This document shows positions 54,065 to 62,894 of a stretch of 64,000 nt of DNA, in pieces. Numbering within the stretch: the first letter of the stretch is position 1; each line of letters starts with the position of its first letter. A program made the position numbers and the translations under genes. Under the pieces are notes generated by a model that was not told the DNA's origin, ran no database searches, and saw nothing but the letters and a program-made list of their open reading frames with translations. Origin of the DNA: Ureibacillus composti (GTDB taxonomy: Bacteria > Bacillota > Bacilli > Bacillales_A > Planococcaceae); the NCBI GenBank assembly GCA_030348875.1, contig JAUCEP010000002.1, positions 1,257,001 to 1,321,000 on the forward strand, given 5' to 3'.

Positions 54065-55009
54065 ATGGTTCAGAAAAAATCGTTCGAGATCGGTAATGGG
54101 AAAAAAGGTGACTTACAATTAAAAGCAGATTTCATGATGCTCATTGTGACGTTATTATGGGGATCATCGTATTTGTTTATGAAGATGGGGCTCGATTCTC
54201 TTCAAGAGTTTAACTTAATCGCATTACGTTTTGGCATCGCCTTTATTTTAGCTGGAGCCGTTTTTTACAAGCGATTAATTCGGATCAATATGAAAACATT
54301 ATTTTACGGATTTACATTAGGGTCGATTCTATTTATATTAATGACAGTCGTCACAATTGGATTAAAATTCACAACCATTTCAAATGCAGGATTTTTATTT
54401 AGTCTTTCCGTTGTCTTTGTTCCGTTGTTATTAGCAATCTTTTTTAAAGTAAAGCCCGAGAAAAAAGTTGTTTTTGGTATAGGTGTCGCGATCATTGGGA
54501 TTGCTCTTTTAACATTAGATAACGGGTTAAAGGTCAATTCCGGAGATTTCCTCATCATATTAGGAGCAGTATTTTATGCCATCCAAATCATCGTAACAGA
54601 TAAGTTTACAAAAAATGCAGATTCCATCACTCTGGGGATTTTACAACTTGGGGTTGCAGGGGCATGGGGGTTATTATTTTCATTCATTTTTGAAAGTCCA
54701 CATCTTCCGAATACACCTGAATCATGGGGTTCCATCATGGCATTAAGTATCTTGTGTAGCGCAATTGGATTTATCGGCCAGGCTGTAGCACAAAAACATA
54801 CGACGCCAACGCACACAGGCCTGATCTTTTCTTTAGAACCAGTATTCGCAGCAATGTTTGCATTTATTTTCGTAGGGGAAACTCTCCCTGCGAAAGGATA
54901 CGTAGGAGCAATTTTAATTTTAGTCGGTGTTATAGCTGCTGAAATCAAATTTAAAAAGACCTTTGTGAGAAAAAGATTCAACAAAACTGTTGAAGGTACA
55001 GAAGCATAG
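54065..55009 (+). CDS. EamA/DMT-superfamily exporter or permease
   Basis: A 314-residue protein with 10 predicted membrane segments in two EamA repeats (MLIVTLLWGSSYLFMKMGL; then LIILGAVFYAIQIIVTDKF). Such DMT carriers export metabolites or amino acids. TAGGTGAAG precedes the ATG. Divergent LysR regulator at 53069. The LysR/EamA pair lies between two copies of a composite intergenic repeat. Confidence 0.88.
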   Translation: MVQKKSFEIGNGKKGDLQLKADFMMLIVTLLWGSSYLFMKMGLDSLQEFNLIALRFGIAFILAGAVFYKRLIRINMKTLFYGFTLGSILFILMTVVTIGLKFTTISNAGFLFSLSVVFVPLLLAIFFKVKPEKKVVFGIGVAIIGIALLTLDNGLKVNSGDFLIILGAVFYAIQIIVTDKFTKNADSITLGILQLGVAGAWGLLFSFIFESPHLPNTPESWGSIMALSILCSAIGFIGQAVAQKHTTPTHTGLIFSLEPVFAAMFAFIFVGETLPAKGYVGAILILVGVIAAEIKFKKTFVRKRFNKTVEGTEA

Positions 55010-55013
55010 CGAG

Positions 55014-55056
55014 TAGGGGATGCACTGGGTTAAACTTCATTGCATTCCTATTTTTT
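55014..55056 (+). terminator. Intrinsic terminator after the EamA gene
   Basis: TAGGGGATGCA pairs with TGCATTCCTA (one bulge/mismatch) followed by six T. Confidence 0.88.
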
Positions 55057-55059
55057 AAG

Positions 55060-55350
55060 TGAATTGTCTAGATTAATTGAAGATCCGTCTAGATTATTTC
55101 AAATTTTGTCTAGATTAATTGAAAAACTGTCTAGATTATTTCATTTTTCAACTAGAATAATAAAAAAGTTTGGAAGTACATGAAAAAATAGTGAGGTTGA
55201 GATTTTACTATAAAAATCAAAATGTTAATGTAATTAAGGTGGGGGAATTTGAAATGTCGGGATTATCGAAAAAAGAGTCGGGATTATTTTAAAATTTGTC
55301 GGAAATAATTGAAAAAGTGTCGGGATTTCTTCGTTTTTGTCGGGATTATC
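55060..55350. repeat. Composite intergenic repeat, copy B
   Basis: CTAGATTA at 55068, 55089, 55110, 55131 and 55152 (exact 21 nt), the spacer with GAGATTTTACTATAAAAATC, then TCGGGATT words whose C is at 55258, 55279, 55300, 55321 and 55341 (21, 21, 21, 20 nt). It is a diverged copy of 52575-52860 in the same orientation. From 55350 to 55570 no gene is apparent. Confidence 0.92.
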
Positions 55351-55552
55351 ACCAAGCCTCGCTACTCTCACCAAGTCCGAAACTTAAACTTACACCTACC
55401 CCATCTATTTACCCAGAATACGACTCTTTATCATTCCTCTTTTCTGTATCATATTCTCCTTTTGTTAATAAATGTATACTTCAGGATTCCAAAACATTAC
55501 AAAAAAGGGAAAGGGAATTGCATTTTTTAAGCGTAATTTCAGCATTATTAGA

Positions 55553-55582
55553 TTGTTATAAGCAATATTTAAATGTTATAAT
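55553..55582 (+). promoter_or_regulatory. Probable promoter for the orphan secreted protein
   Basis: TTGTTA (55553-55558), 18-bp spacer, perfect TATAAT (55577-55582). Confidence 0.5.
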
Positions 55583-55657
55583 TTGGTGATTCTAATTGGA
55601 AATTAGAGGTAATAGGATGGTTCGAAAGAATTAATTGGAGAGGATGGAGGTCGTAAT

Positions 55658-56944
55658 TTGGGGCTAAAACAAATTGTATTATCTTTTTTAACTTTTCTAG
55701 CTTTATTTCTTTGTATTCAATCACCTCAAGTATTTGCAAAAGAAAGTTCATCAGTGGTCTGGCAAGGAAAATTAGTTAACAAATCAATCGTTATGCAAGG
55801 CGCTACGACATCAAAAAATGAAACCCTACTCGCAACATATACTACTAAGAATAATGTAAACCAATATGAAATTTTCAAAGTTAATAATCAAACATCTAAA
55901 ATTAAGAATCTATCTAAAGTGGTTGGTGGAGAGATACACTTTTTTTATTTTAAGGGGAAAGGGTATATCATACATCTTGAGAAGAGATCAATGAAAATCT
56001 ATGATGAAAATTTTAAACTTGCTTTTACGAAAAAATGGACAGATAGTGTTAGATTTATGGAATTCATTATTAATAAATCCAAAGTAGATGATAATCTCAT
56101 TTCAATTGGTCCAGATGTAATTAATTATACAAATAAAGGTAATAAATTATATGTATCTTTAAAACTGGATCAAAAAGGCAAACTCGTAGAAGTTCCGAAA
56201 GACAAATTACCTGGTGAGTTCTACCAAATATATCTTGGTTTAAAAATTGGTCAAACGACAAATGAACCTAGTAAATATACAAACTTCGATTTAAAAGTAG
56301 ATAAAAGTACTATTCCGGAAATAAGTGATGGATACCGTGATGATTTTTCTTCTGAGGCTATTGAAAATTATAAAAATCATTTTTATCTCTTCATACGTAA
56401 AAATGATTTAGGAATGGGGAACCACCGATTACTTAAGGTAAATAGCAAAGGAAAAGTAGTCGATTACTTAGAGCTACCAGAAGTATCATCTTACCCTGAA
56501 CCGAGATTTATGAAAAATCAAGTTATCTTTTCTTCCATTATTCCGGAAGGAGCCTTTTACCATATTGTAAATTTCGATAAATTTGAAGTACAAACAATTA
56601 CAACGACTCATTCTAATTACAACTATAAAGTACTTAATGACAATCTTTACTATTTAAAGTTGGATGGAGCATATCAATTTTATAATGCTCAAAATCAATC
56701 ATTGTACACATTACCTGGGGATAATAAAGACGTCTCTGCTTTTGATGAAAAAGGAAAGTATGGCCTAAACAGGGACTATAAAAATAATACTTATACTATT
56801 TTTAATCTTAAAACAGGTGCAACGATAGTTAATGGTAAAGGAGATTTAAATAACCTTGCATCAATTGATGATAAGGTGTTAATAGTCGAGGCAAAGAAGG
56901 GTTATAAAGAAGTAAAATTAATAAAATTAAGTACTTCTAAATAA
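55658..56944 (+). CDS. Orphan secreted protein, possibly beta-propeller-like
   Basis: A 428-residue protein with a clear Sec signal peptide (residues 1-27, hydrophobic core LSFLTFLALFLCI, cleavage after VFA). The mature part is rich in Lys, Asn, Asp and Tyr and consists of short beta-strand-like stretches with repeated Y..N/K turns (KGKGYIIHLEKRSMKIYDEN; FYHIVNFDKFEVQTIT), as in beta-propellers, though no named repeat is clear. Low GC and no close operon partner suggest a recent arrival. TTG start with GGATGGAGG upstream. I do not recognise the family. Confidence 0.78.
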   Translation: MGLKQIVLSFLTFLALFLCIQSPQVFAKESSSVVWQGKLVNKSIVMQGATTSKNETLLATYTTKNNVNQYEIFKVNNQTSKIKNLSKVVGGEIHFFYFKGKGYIIHLEKRSMKIYDENFKLAFTKKWTDSVRFMEFIINKSKVDDNLISIGPDVINYTNKGNKLYVSLKLDQKGKLVEVPKDKLPGEFYQIYLGLKIGQTTNEPSKYTNFDLKVDKSTIPEISDGYRDDFSSEAIENYKNHFYLFIRKNDLGMGNHRLLKVNSKGKVVDYLELPEVSSYPEPRFMKNQVIFSSIIPEGAFYHIVNFDKFEVQTITTTHSNYNYKVLNDNLYYLKLDGAYQFYNAQNQSLYTLPGDNKDVSAFDEKGKYGLNRDYKNNTYTIFNLKTGATIVNGKGDLNNLASIDDKVLIVEAKKGYKEVKLIKLSTSK

Positions 56945-56956
56945 TTCGAACAATTT

Positions 56957-56989
56957 AGAAACTTAGTAGTTACTGAGTTTCTCTTTTTT
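56957..56989 (+). terminator. Intrinsic terminator after the secreted protein gene
   Basis: AGAAACTTAGT-AGTT-ACTGAGTTTCT with one G-U pair, then CTTTTTT. A second weaker hairpin (TGCAT/ATGCA plus T6) lies at 57057-57084. Confidence 0.92.
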
Positions 56990-57218
56990 CTTATATTAAG
57001 GAATTTAAAAGGTTGTTTCATTAAAGAAACAGCTGTAATTGCATGTGATGGAAAGGGTGCATTTAATGTAATGATGCATTTTTTGTCCTAACCTTTGGGT
57101 TTTATTTGATATGATTCATATTTGGTTATTTACATAAATATACTTGAATAGTAATATTTAGTTGTACAAGAATTTTTATTATGTTGTTCTCGATTTAACA
57201 ACTAGAACCCTATTATAG

Positions 57219-57262
57219 AAAACCTCACATTAACCGAGCTGCTACGGTTTTGTGGGGTTTTA
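57219..57262 (+). terminator. Further intrinsic terminator in the 56945-57342 gap
   Basis: AAAACCTCACA...AACCG-loop-CGGTT...TGTGGGGTTTT, an extended stem with U-rich end. No gene lies between this and the terminator at 56957, so a lost gene or a small RNA may have been here. Confidence 0.75.
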
Positions 57263-57342
57263 TCCTTATATAGAATATATGGTTTTTTGATATAGAGAAA
57301 AATAGTATGAATAAAATATTATAACTAAAAGGAGGGTACATA

Positions 57343-58266
57343 ATGAAAAATACGTATCCAATGACTTATGCGGTTTGTGTTCGTTGTGCAAAAACATACA
57401 ATTTTAAAGATCCAAAAATTCAATGTCCTTATTGTAAGGCAGAACTTCAATTAATAAAGGATATACATAATGACGATGAACTAATAAAGTATAGAAAATT
57501 AGCAAATGAGCGCTTTGCGATGTGGAGAGCGTTTAATCCTACACAGACTACAGAAGAAGAATTTCCGCTGGCTATTCCGAAGTTTTCTTTTGAGATTCTT
57601 TTAACCGAGCATATTACTAGTAGGTTTATCAGTTTTAATGTGATTAAGTTCTCGAAAGGCAAAGGAACTATTCTAGTAGAGTACGGATTAGGATACTACG
57701 CTCACCAATACAATGGGGGGACAGTGGGGACGATTCATCCGGTCTATCAATTTATCGGACATTTACACCAATTATTATTAGATAAATCCAATTACAAACA
57801 AATTGAGAGTCTATTAGTTAAGCGAAAAGAGTTGATAGGAATCATAACGGATGCTAGTAACAGTACCTCTAATGGTGAACGTCAGAGTATTTTACAAGTG
57901 TATATCAGCCCTGACAAAAATGAATATTTAGAAATAGCCACGGCAGATTATCGGAAAGTACTTAAAATTGAACTTGAGGAACGAAATAAAGAACGTGAAC
58001 AATACAATCGAATTCAAAGAGAGTTGAAAGAGCAACGAGACAGAAAATATTGGGCGGAAAAAAGTCGTGCATTAGATTTACATAAGAAAAACCATGGGGG
58101 CATATTATCATTTTTTGCTCCGAAATTAAGAGAGGCTAATTGTTACAGATGTGAGGAGCATTTATTTTCAAGTACGCATTTAGAATGTTCTATTTGCAAA
58201 TGGATGATCTGTACATGTGGAGCATGTGGTTGTCAGTATATCAAAAAAGCTTTTCTACAATCTTAA
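57343..58266 (+). CDS. Hypothetical protein with zinc ribbons at both ends
   Basis: A 307-residue soluble protein. N-terminal zinc ribbon CVRCAKTYNF...CPYC (residues 12-32), a middle alpha/beta domain without known motif (residues 60-210), a charged coiled-coil stretch (KIELEERNKEREQYNRIQRE) and a Cys cluster at the end (CYRCEEHLFSSTHLECSICK, then CTCGACGC). Ten Cys arranged as CxxC pairs suggest two or three zinc sites, for nucleic-acid or protein binding. AAAGGAGGG precedes the ATG. No partner gene; family not recognised. Confidence 0.75.
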   Translation: MKNTYPMTYAVCVRCAKTYNFKDPKIQCPYCKAELQLIKDIHNDDELIKYRKLANERFAMWRAFNPTQTTEEEFPLAIPKFSFEILLTEHITSRFISFNVIKFSKGKGTILVEYGLGYYAHQYNGGTVGTIHPVYQFIGHLHQLLLDKSNYKQIESLLVKRKELIGIITDASNSTSNGERQSILQVYISPDKNEYLEIATADYRKVLKIELEERNKEREQYNRIQRELKEQRDRKYWAEKSRALDLHKKNHGGILSFFAPKLREANCYRCEEHLFSSTHLECSICKWMICTCGACGCQYIKKAFLQS

Positions 58267-58408
58267 AAGTTCGCGGTACACTTATAAGATTTAGAAAAGC
58301 TTTTATATTACTACTACTAGTTTTTCTGATATGCCCGTCTTTCTGCATATTCCAAACAAAGAGCGCAAACTCTAATTTTTTATTGGCATCACTTCTGTAA
58401 ATTTGCAT
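58241..58408 (-). CDS. Small hypothetical protein, doubtful
   Basis: A 55-residue frame (MQIYRSDANKKLEFALFVWN...) with protein-like composition on the minus strand, overlapping the 3' end of the zinc-ribbon gene by 26 bp. The start has only a weak AAGAG upstream. Could be a remnant of a larger gene; family not recognised. Confidence 0.22.
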   Translation of the reverse strand: MQIYRSDANKKLEFALFVWNMQKDGHIRKTSSSNIKAFLNLISVPRTFKIVEKLF

Positions 58409-58682
58409 GTTCGACTCTTGTCTTGAACAGAAGTAACAATGTTTTTAGGAGGCTTTTTATTCAATTTAACTTCTTGACCAGTTTTTACTTTTGATTTTAA
58501 AAAAGGTAAACGAACCAAACATTCCCAAAAACTTCCCAAAAAGTACTTTTAAAACCGAACCAACTTGTCTAAAATAGGAAATATATGGTTTAGCCATACC
58601 ATATGTGTAAAAAGCCTCATAAATCTATATCCACTTAACGAAAACTGTTATATAATAAAGCCCATGATACTAGTGGGAATCC
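58409..58682. other. Intergenic DNA before the rny promoter
   Basis: A/T-rich; direct repeat of TTCCCAAAAA (near 58525-58545). No gene, terminator or repeat array recognised. Confidence 0.4.
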
Positions 58683-58711
58683 TTGACAGAGCTAGTGTGG
58701 AATTATACAAT
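58683..58711 (+). promoter_or_regulatory. rny promoter
   Basis: TTGACA (58683-58688), 17-bp spacer, TACAAT (58706-58711). The 5' untranslated region of about 105 nt contains near-palindromic ATTATACAATTAAGTATGTATAAT just after the -10. Confidence 0.65.
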
Positions 58712-58822
58712 TAAGTATGTATAATTTTTTGAATTATGACATGAAATAGGCAGTATGTTGAAAGTGTCAATGTATGAGCCGACTGAAACTGAAAATGAAA
58801 TATAGCAAGAGGAGGTGTTCGA

Positions 58823-60379
58823 ATGATGGAATACATTATCTCCGCTTTGCTTGGAGTCATCGTCGGTGGCGCTGTTATCTATTTCTATATGAAAAAAGTG
58901 AACGAGTCAAAAGTGAATGGTGCAAAAAACTCGGCTGAGCTTATTATAGATGAAGCAAAGCGAGAAGCGGAAGCGCTGAAAAAAGAAGCACTACTAGAAG
59001 CAAAAGATGAAACTCACAAAATTCGAACTGAAGCCGAACAAGACGTTCGCGAACGTCGGTTTGAACTTCAGAAACAAGAAAATCGGTTATTGCAAAGAGA
59101 AGAGAATCTTGATCGCAAGGATGATGCTCTGAATAAGAGAGAATCAGGCTTAGAGCGAAAAGAACAAGCTCTAACTGAAAGACAGCAGCATATTGAACAG
59201 ATGGAAAGTAAAGTGGGAGAGCTCGTCGCACAACAGAAGTCAGAACTGGAACGCATTGCCGCTCTTACACGTGAGCAAGCAAAAGATGTCATTTTGAAGC
59301 AAGTTGAAAACGAACTTTCAACTGATATCGCGGTCATGACGAAAGAAGCTGAAACACGTGCGAAAGAAGAATCTGACAAAAAAGCACGAGAATTATTATC
59401 ACTTGCCCTACAACGTTTTGCAGCTGATCATGTTGCCGAAACGACTGTATCGGTTGTAAACTTACCAAATGATGAAATGAAAGGCCGTATCATCGGTCGT
59501 GAAGGTCGTAATATTCGAACACTTGAAACACTTACTGGAATTGACTTAATTATAGATGATACTCCAGAAGCAGTGATCTTATCCGGATTTGACCCGATTC
59601 GTCGTGAAACTGCACGTCTTGCACTTGAAAAATTAGTACAAGATGGTCGTATCCATCCAGCTCGTATTGAAGAAATGGTGGAAAAATCACGTCGCGAAAT
59701 GGACGAGCAGATTCGTGAAACAGGTGAACAAACGACATTCGAAGTGGGCGTACACAATTTACACCCAGACTTAATGAAAATCCTAGGTCGCATGAAGTAT
59801 CGTACAAGCTATGGCCAAAACGTGTTAAAACACTCAATCGAAGTGGCACACTTATCAGGCCTACTTGCAGCAGAACTTGGTGAAGACGTAACGTTAGCAA
59901 AACGTGCCGGTCTTTTACATGATATCGGGAAAGCAATTGACCATGAAGTCGAAGGAAGCCACGTGGAAATCGGGGTAGAACTGGCAACGAAGTATAAAGA
60001 ACACCCAGTTGTCATTAACAGTATCGCGTCTCACCACGGGGACACAGAACCAACTTCAATCATTTCGGTCATCGTTGCAGCAGCTGACGCTTTATCAGCA
60101 GCTCGCCCAGGTGCTCGTAGTGAAACACTTGAAAACTACATTCGTCGTTTAGAAAAACTGGAAGAAATTTCAGAGTCTTACGATGGCGTAGAAAAATCTT
60201 ATGCGATCCAAGCTGGTCGTGAAATCCGTATCATCGTTCAACCTGAAAAGATTGATGACTTGGCATCTCACCGCTTAGCTCGTGATATCCGTAAGAAAAT
60301 CGAAGAGGAACTCGATTACCCAGGTCACATCAAAGTAACCGTAATCCGAGAAACTCGAGCAGTCGAATACGCAAAATAG
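58823..60379 (+). CDS. rny: Ribonuclease Y
   Basis: A 518-residue membrane-anchored endoribonuclease that starts mRNA decay. One N-terminal membrane segment ([19 protein letters not shown]), a long coiled coil (residues 30-190), a KH domain ([17 protein letters not shown] near 215) and an HD domain ([24 protein letters not shown]). GAGGAGGTG precedes two successive ATG codons at 58823 and 58826. Position near recA is conserved in Bacillales, though here accessory genes lie between. Confidence 0.96.
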   Translation: MMEYIISALLGVIVGGAVIYFYMKKVNESKVNGAKNSAELIIDEAKREAEALKKEALLEAKDETHKIRTEAEQDVRERRFELQKQENRLLQREENLDRKDDALNKRESGLERKEQALTERQQHIEQMESKVGELVAQQKSELERIAALTREQAKDVILKQVENELSTDIAVMTKEAETRAKEESDKKARELLSLALQRFAADHVAETTVSVVNLPNDEMKGRIIGREGRNIRTLETLTGIDLIIDDTPEAVILSGFDPIRRETARLALEKLVQDGRIHPARIEEMVEKSRREMDEQIRETGEQTTFEVGVHNLHPDLMKILGRMKYRTSYGQNVLKHSIEVAHLSGLLAAELGEDVTLAKRAGLLHDIGKAIDHEVEGSHVEIGVELATKYKEHPVVINSIASHHGDTEPTSIISVIVAAADALSAARPGARSETLENYIRRLEKLEEISESYDGVEKSYAIQAGREIRIIVQPEKIDDLASHRLARDIRKKIEEELDYPGHIKVTVIRETRAVEYAK

Positions 60380-60385
60380 AAATCA

Positions 60386-60421
60386 AACCTCTTTTGACAT
60401 TATGTCAAAAGAGGTTTTTTA
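60386..60421 (+). terminator. Intrinsic terminator after rny
   Basis: AACCTCTTTTGACA-TTA-TGTCAAAAGAGGTT then T-run; a 14-bp perfect stem. Confidence 0.97.
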
Positions 60422-60514
60422 GTTTGTTACTAAAGTAGAAATTTTTGAGATTTATTGTAGGTAGGGGATTGGGGCTTGTTCAAGGATGGAGTATCAAGTA
60501 ATCTCGGACAAGGT

Positions 60515-61265
60515 GATACATCGGAGTTATGAACAACAAAACTATTGCAAGTCATAAGAGAAAGGGCGTTTATCAGGGTATGAACGACAAAACTAGTAAG
60601 AGATTGGAGAGAAAAGTCGTTCATCGGGCATATGAACGACAAAACTAGAAGGAGATTGGAGAGAAAAGTCGTTCATCGGGCATATGAACGACAAAACTAG
60701 AAAGAGATTGGAGAGAAAAGTCGTTCATTGGGGGTATGAACGGCAAAACTAGTGCAAGACCCGGGAGAAAGGTCGTTCATCAGGGGTATGAACGGCAAAA
60801 CTAGGAGGAGAGCCAAGAGAAAAGTCGTTCATCGGGGGTATGAACGACAAAACTAGTGCGAGACCCGAGAGAAAAGTCGTTCATCAAGGCGATGAAGACC
60901 AAAACCATCAATCGAAGTAAGAAAAGACGTCTTCATGAAGGCAATGAAGACCAAAACCATTAATCGAAGTAAGAAAAGACGTCTTCATCAAGGCGATGAA
61001 GACCAAAACCATCAATCGAAGTAAGAAAAGACGTCTTCATCAAGGCGATGAAGACCAAAACCATTAATCGAAGTAAGAAAAGACGTCTTCATCAAGGCGA
61101 TGAAGACCAAAACCATCAATCGAAGTAAGAAAAGGCGTCTTCATAAAGGTGATGAAGACCCAAATCAGAAATCGAAGTAAGAAGAATGGTCTTCATATGG
61201 GTGATGAAGACCAATTTCAGAAATCAGAGTAAGTAGAAAGGTCTTCATCAACGCAATAAAGTTCA
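60515..61265. repeat. 52-nt hairpin array, two blocks (GTCGTTCAT, then GTCTTCAT)
   Basis: About 14 units. In the first block TCGTTCAT begins at 60617, 60669 and 60721 (52 nt), paired with ATGAACGAC. At about 60875 the array switches to a second 52-nt unit, GATGAAGACCAAAACCATCA...GACGTCTTCAT, repeated to 61265. The switch unit carries one arm of each type. Fills the gap between rny and the minus-strand OB-fold gene. Confidence 0.95.
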
Positions 61266-61342
61266 AAAACCAATAGAAACAAAAAAAGACAAACCTACCA
61301 ACCTCCAAACAGAAGTTAATAGATTCGCCTTAGCCAGCCACA

Positions 61343-61636
61343 TTACACTAACTCAGAAAAATAATATACCCCATTCTCCACCGCATCCAGTTTCACTCGA
61401 CTCCCAATTTCGGTCCCGTCTTTTATGCGAGCCGTAATTTTAAGGTTGGCTTCATCTAACTGGATGATGCCGATGCAATAGGGTGCCTCGTGAGCAAACT
61501 CGGTAGGGGGAACGAAAACTTTCGTCAAGGAATAGACGGTGCCTGTATCGGCAATCTCTCGAGTCACCTCGTCATAGGTAGCATGACTTGTATGATCGTA
61601 AAGAAACGGTCTTCCATATTGTTCATAGATTTTCAT
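61343..61636 (-). CDS. DUF35/OB-fold protein, thiolase partner
   Basis: A 97-residue OB-fold domain of the DUF35 (ChsH2-like) family: GTVYSLTKVFVPP, then PYCIGIIQLDEANLKITARI. The N-terminal rubredoxin-like zinc ribbon that many members carry is absent (no CxxC). DUF35 proteins associate with SCP-x/thiolase-like enzymes and acyl-CoA binding; here the thiolase gene lies directly upstream (30 bp), so a complex is likely. I start at the ATG at 61636 with AAAGGA upstream. Confidence 0.82.
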   Translation of the reverse strand: MKIYEQYGRPFLYDHTSHATYDEVTREIADTGTVYSLTKVFVPPTEFAHEAPYCIGIIQLDEANLKITARIKDGTEIGSRVKLDAVENGVYYFSELV

Positions 61637-61666
61637 AACGCTCAAATCCTTTCTATTATATATAAC

Positions 61667-62797
61667 TCAAACTCTCTCCAAAATATGAATAACCGAATAA
61701 GCACCCGTACCGCCAAGGTTTTGTGCCATGCCTAAGCGAGCGTTTTCCACTTGGTTTAATGCTTGGCCACGTAGTTGTAAGACGATTTGGATGAATTGGG
61801 CAATTCCCGTTGCGCCGATTGGATGACCTCTTGATAACAGGCCACCACTTGTATTGAGTGGTGTTTTTCCGCTCAATCCTGTTTCTCCGTCCTCAACAAA
61901 CTTCCAAGCCTCTAACTCTTTTGCAAAGCCAAGACCTTCGATGGCGAGTAATTGGGTGATTGTAAAGCAGTCATGTACTTCCACCACATCTAAATCTTCG
62001 GGGCCAATTCCTGCCTGAGTATAAGCTTTAACACCGGACTCCACAATCGCTGGAATCTTCAAGATTGAATCTAAATGTTGAATCGAAGTAGGACCTGATA
62101 CTTGAACAGAAGCTTTCAATTTGATTCCCGTTTTCTTTTTACTAATGACCACACTTGCGGCACCGTCCGTAATTGGAGAGCAATCAAAAAGTCCGAGTGG
62201 ATCGGTAATCATTTTCGCCTCTAACACTTCTTCGATCGTTGTTGGTTTCCGGAATTGGGCTAGTGGATTGTTCACCGCATAATCTCGATTTTGCTTTGCC
62301 ACATAGGCTAAATGTTTTTTAGTTGCACCGGATTCGTAAAAATAACGATTGGCAAGTAAACCAAAGAAAGCGGGGAAGGTCAGACCGCTATTTTTTTCAA
62401 GCGATTGATTGTCCATGGCCGCATTAATGGCTTGCGTCACCGTTTCCGTCGATGCGTGTTTCATCTTTTCTCCGCCAACAACGAGGACATTTTCATATTC
62501 ACCACTAAGAATCCCGAGAATCGCTTGTCGGATGGCGATACCCCCAGATGCACAAGCGCCTTCAACTTTAAGCGATGGAATAGACCCTAGATTTAAGTCA
62601 TTGACGACAATCGCGCCCAGTATTTCCTGATTGTAAATTGCGCCACCCATAAAGTTTCCGACGATGACCGCATCGATGCGAGGGTAGTCTGCATCATGTA
62701 GTGCGGCTCTTGCGGCTTCTACTAATAGGTCCTTTAATGATTTATTCTCGTGTTTCCCAAATGGGGTCATTCCAACTCCACTAACATATACATCCAT
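61667..62797 (-). CDS. Thiolase-family protein (SCP-x type acetyl-CoA acetyltransferase)
   Basis: A 376-residue thiolase of the SCP2/SCP-x-like branch: VEGACASGGIAIRQA holds the nucleophilic Cys (near residue 86), EVHDCF the catalytic His, and NTSGGLLSRGHPIGATG the C-terminal signature. The start is the ATG at 62797 with GGAGG upstream; longer in-frame extension lacks a site. Such thiolases need a DUF35 partner, present at 61343. It probably cleaves or forms a 3-ketoacyl-CoA from the substrate carried by the upstream MFS protein. Confidence 0.9.
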   Translation of the reverse strand: MDVYVSGVGMTPFGKHENKSLKDLLVEAARAALHDADYPRIDAVIVGNFMGGAIYNQEILGAIVVNDLNLGSIPSLKVEGACASGGIAIRQAILGILSGEYENVLVVGGEKMKHASTETVTQAINAAMDNQSLEKNSGLTFPAFFGLLANRYFYESGATKKHLAYVAKQNRDYAVNNPLAQFRKPTTIEEVLEAKMITDPLGLFDCSPITDGAASVVISKKKTGIKLKASVQVSGPTSIQHLDSILKIPAIVESGVKAYTQAGIGPEDLDVVEVHDCFTITQLLAIEGLGFAKELEAWKFVEDGETGLSGKTPLNTSGGLLSRGHPIGATGIAQFIQIVLQLRGQALNQVENARLGMAQNLGGTGAYSVIHILERV

Positions 62798-62822
62798 TTG
62801 ATTTCCTCCAAATTTATAGGAT

Positions 62823-62857
62823 AAAGCCAAGAATAACGAACTATCCTTGGCTTTTAA
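62823..62857 (-). terminator. Minus-strand terminator between the MFS and thiolase genes
   Basis: On the minus strand AAAAGCCAAG-N14-CTTGGCTTTAT; A-rich on the left, so U-run modest. Partial termination would lower expression of the thiolase relative to the carrier. Confidence 0.65.
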
Positions 62858-62894
62858 TAAAGTCAAATATTCAAAGTTTCAAAGCTTTCGCACA

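Noticed and set aside
55296..55589. A 97-codon frame before the secreted protein gene
   Set aside because: It starts inside the TCGGGATT array and has no ribosome site; the product is low-complexity.
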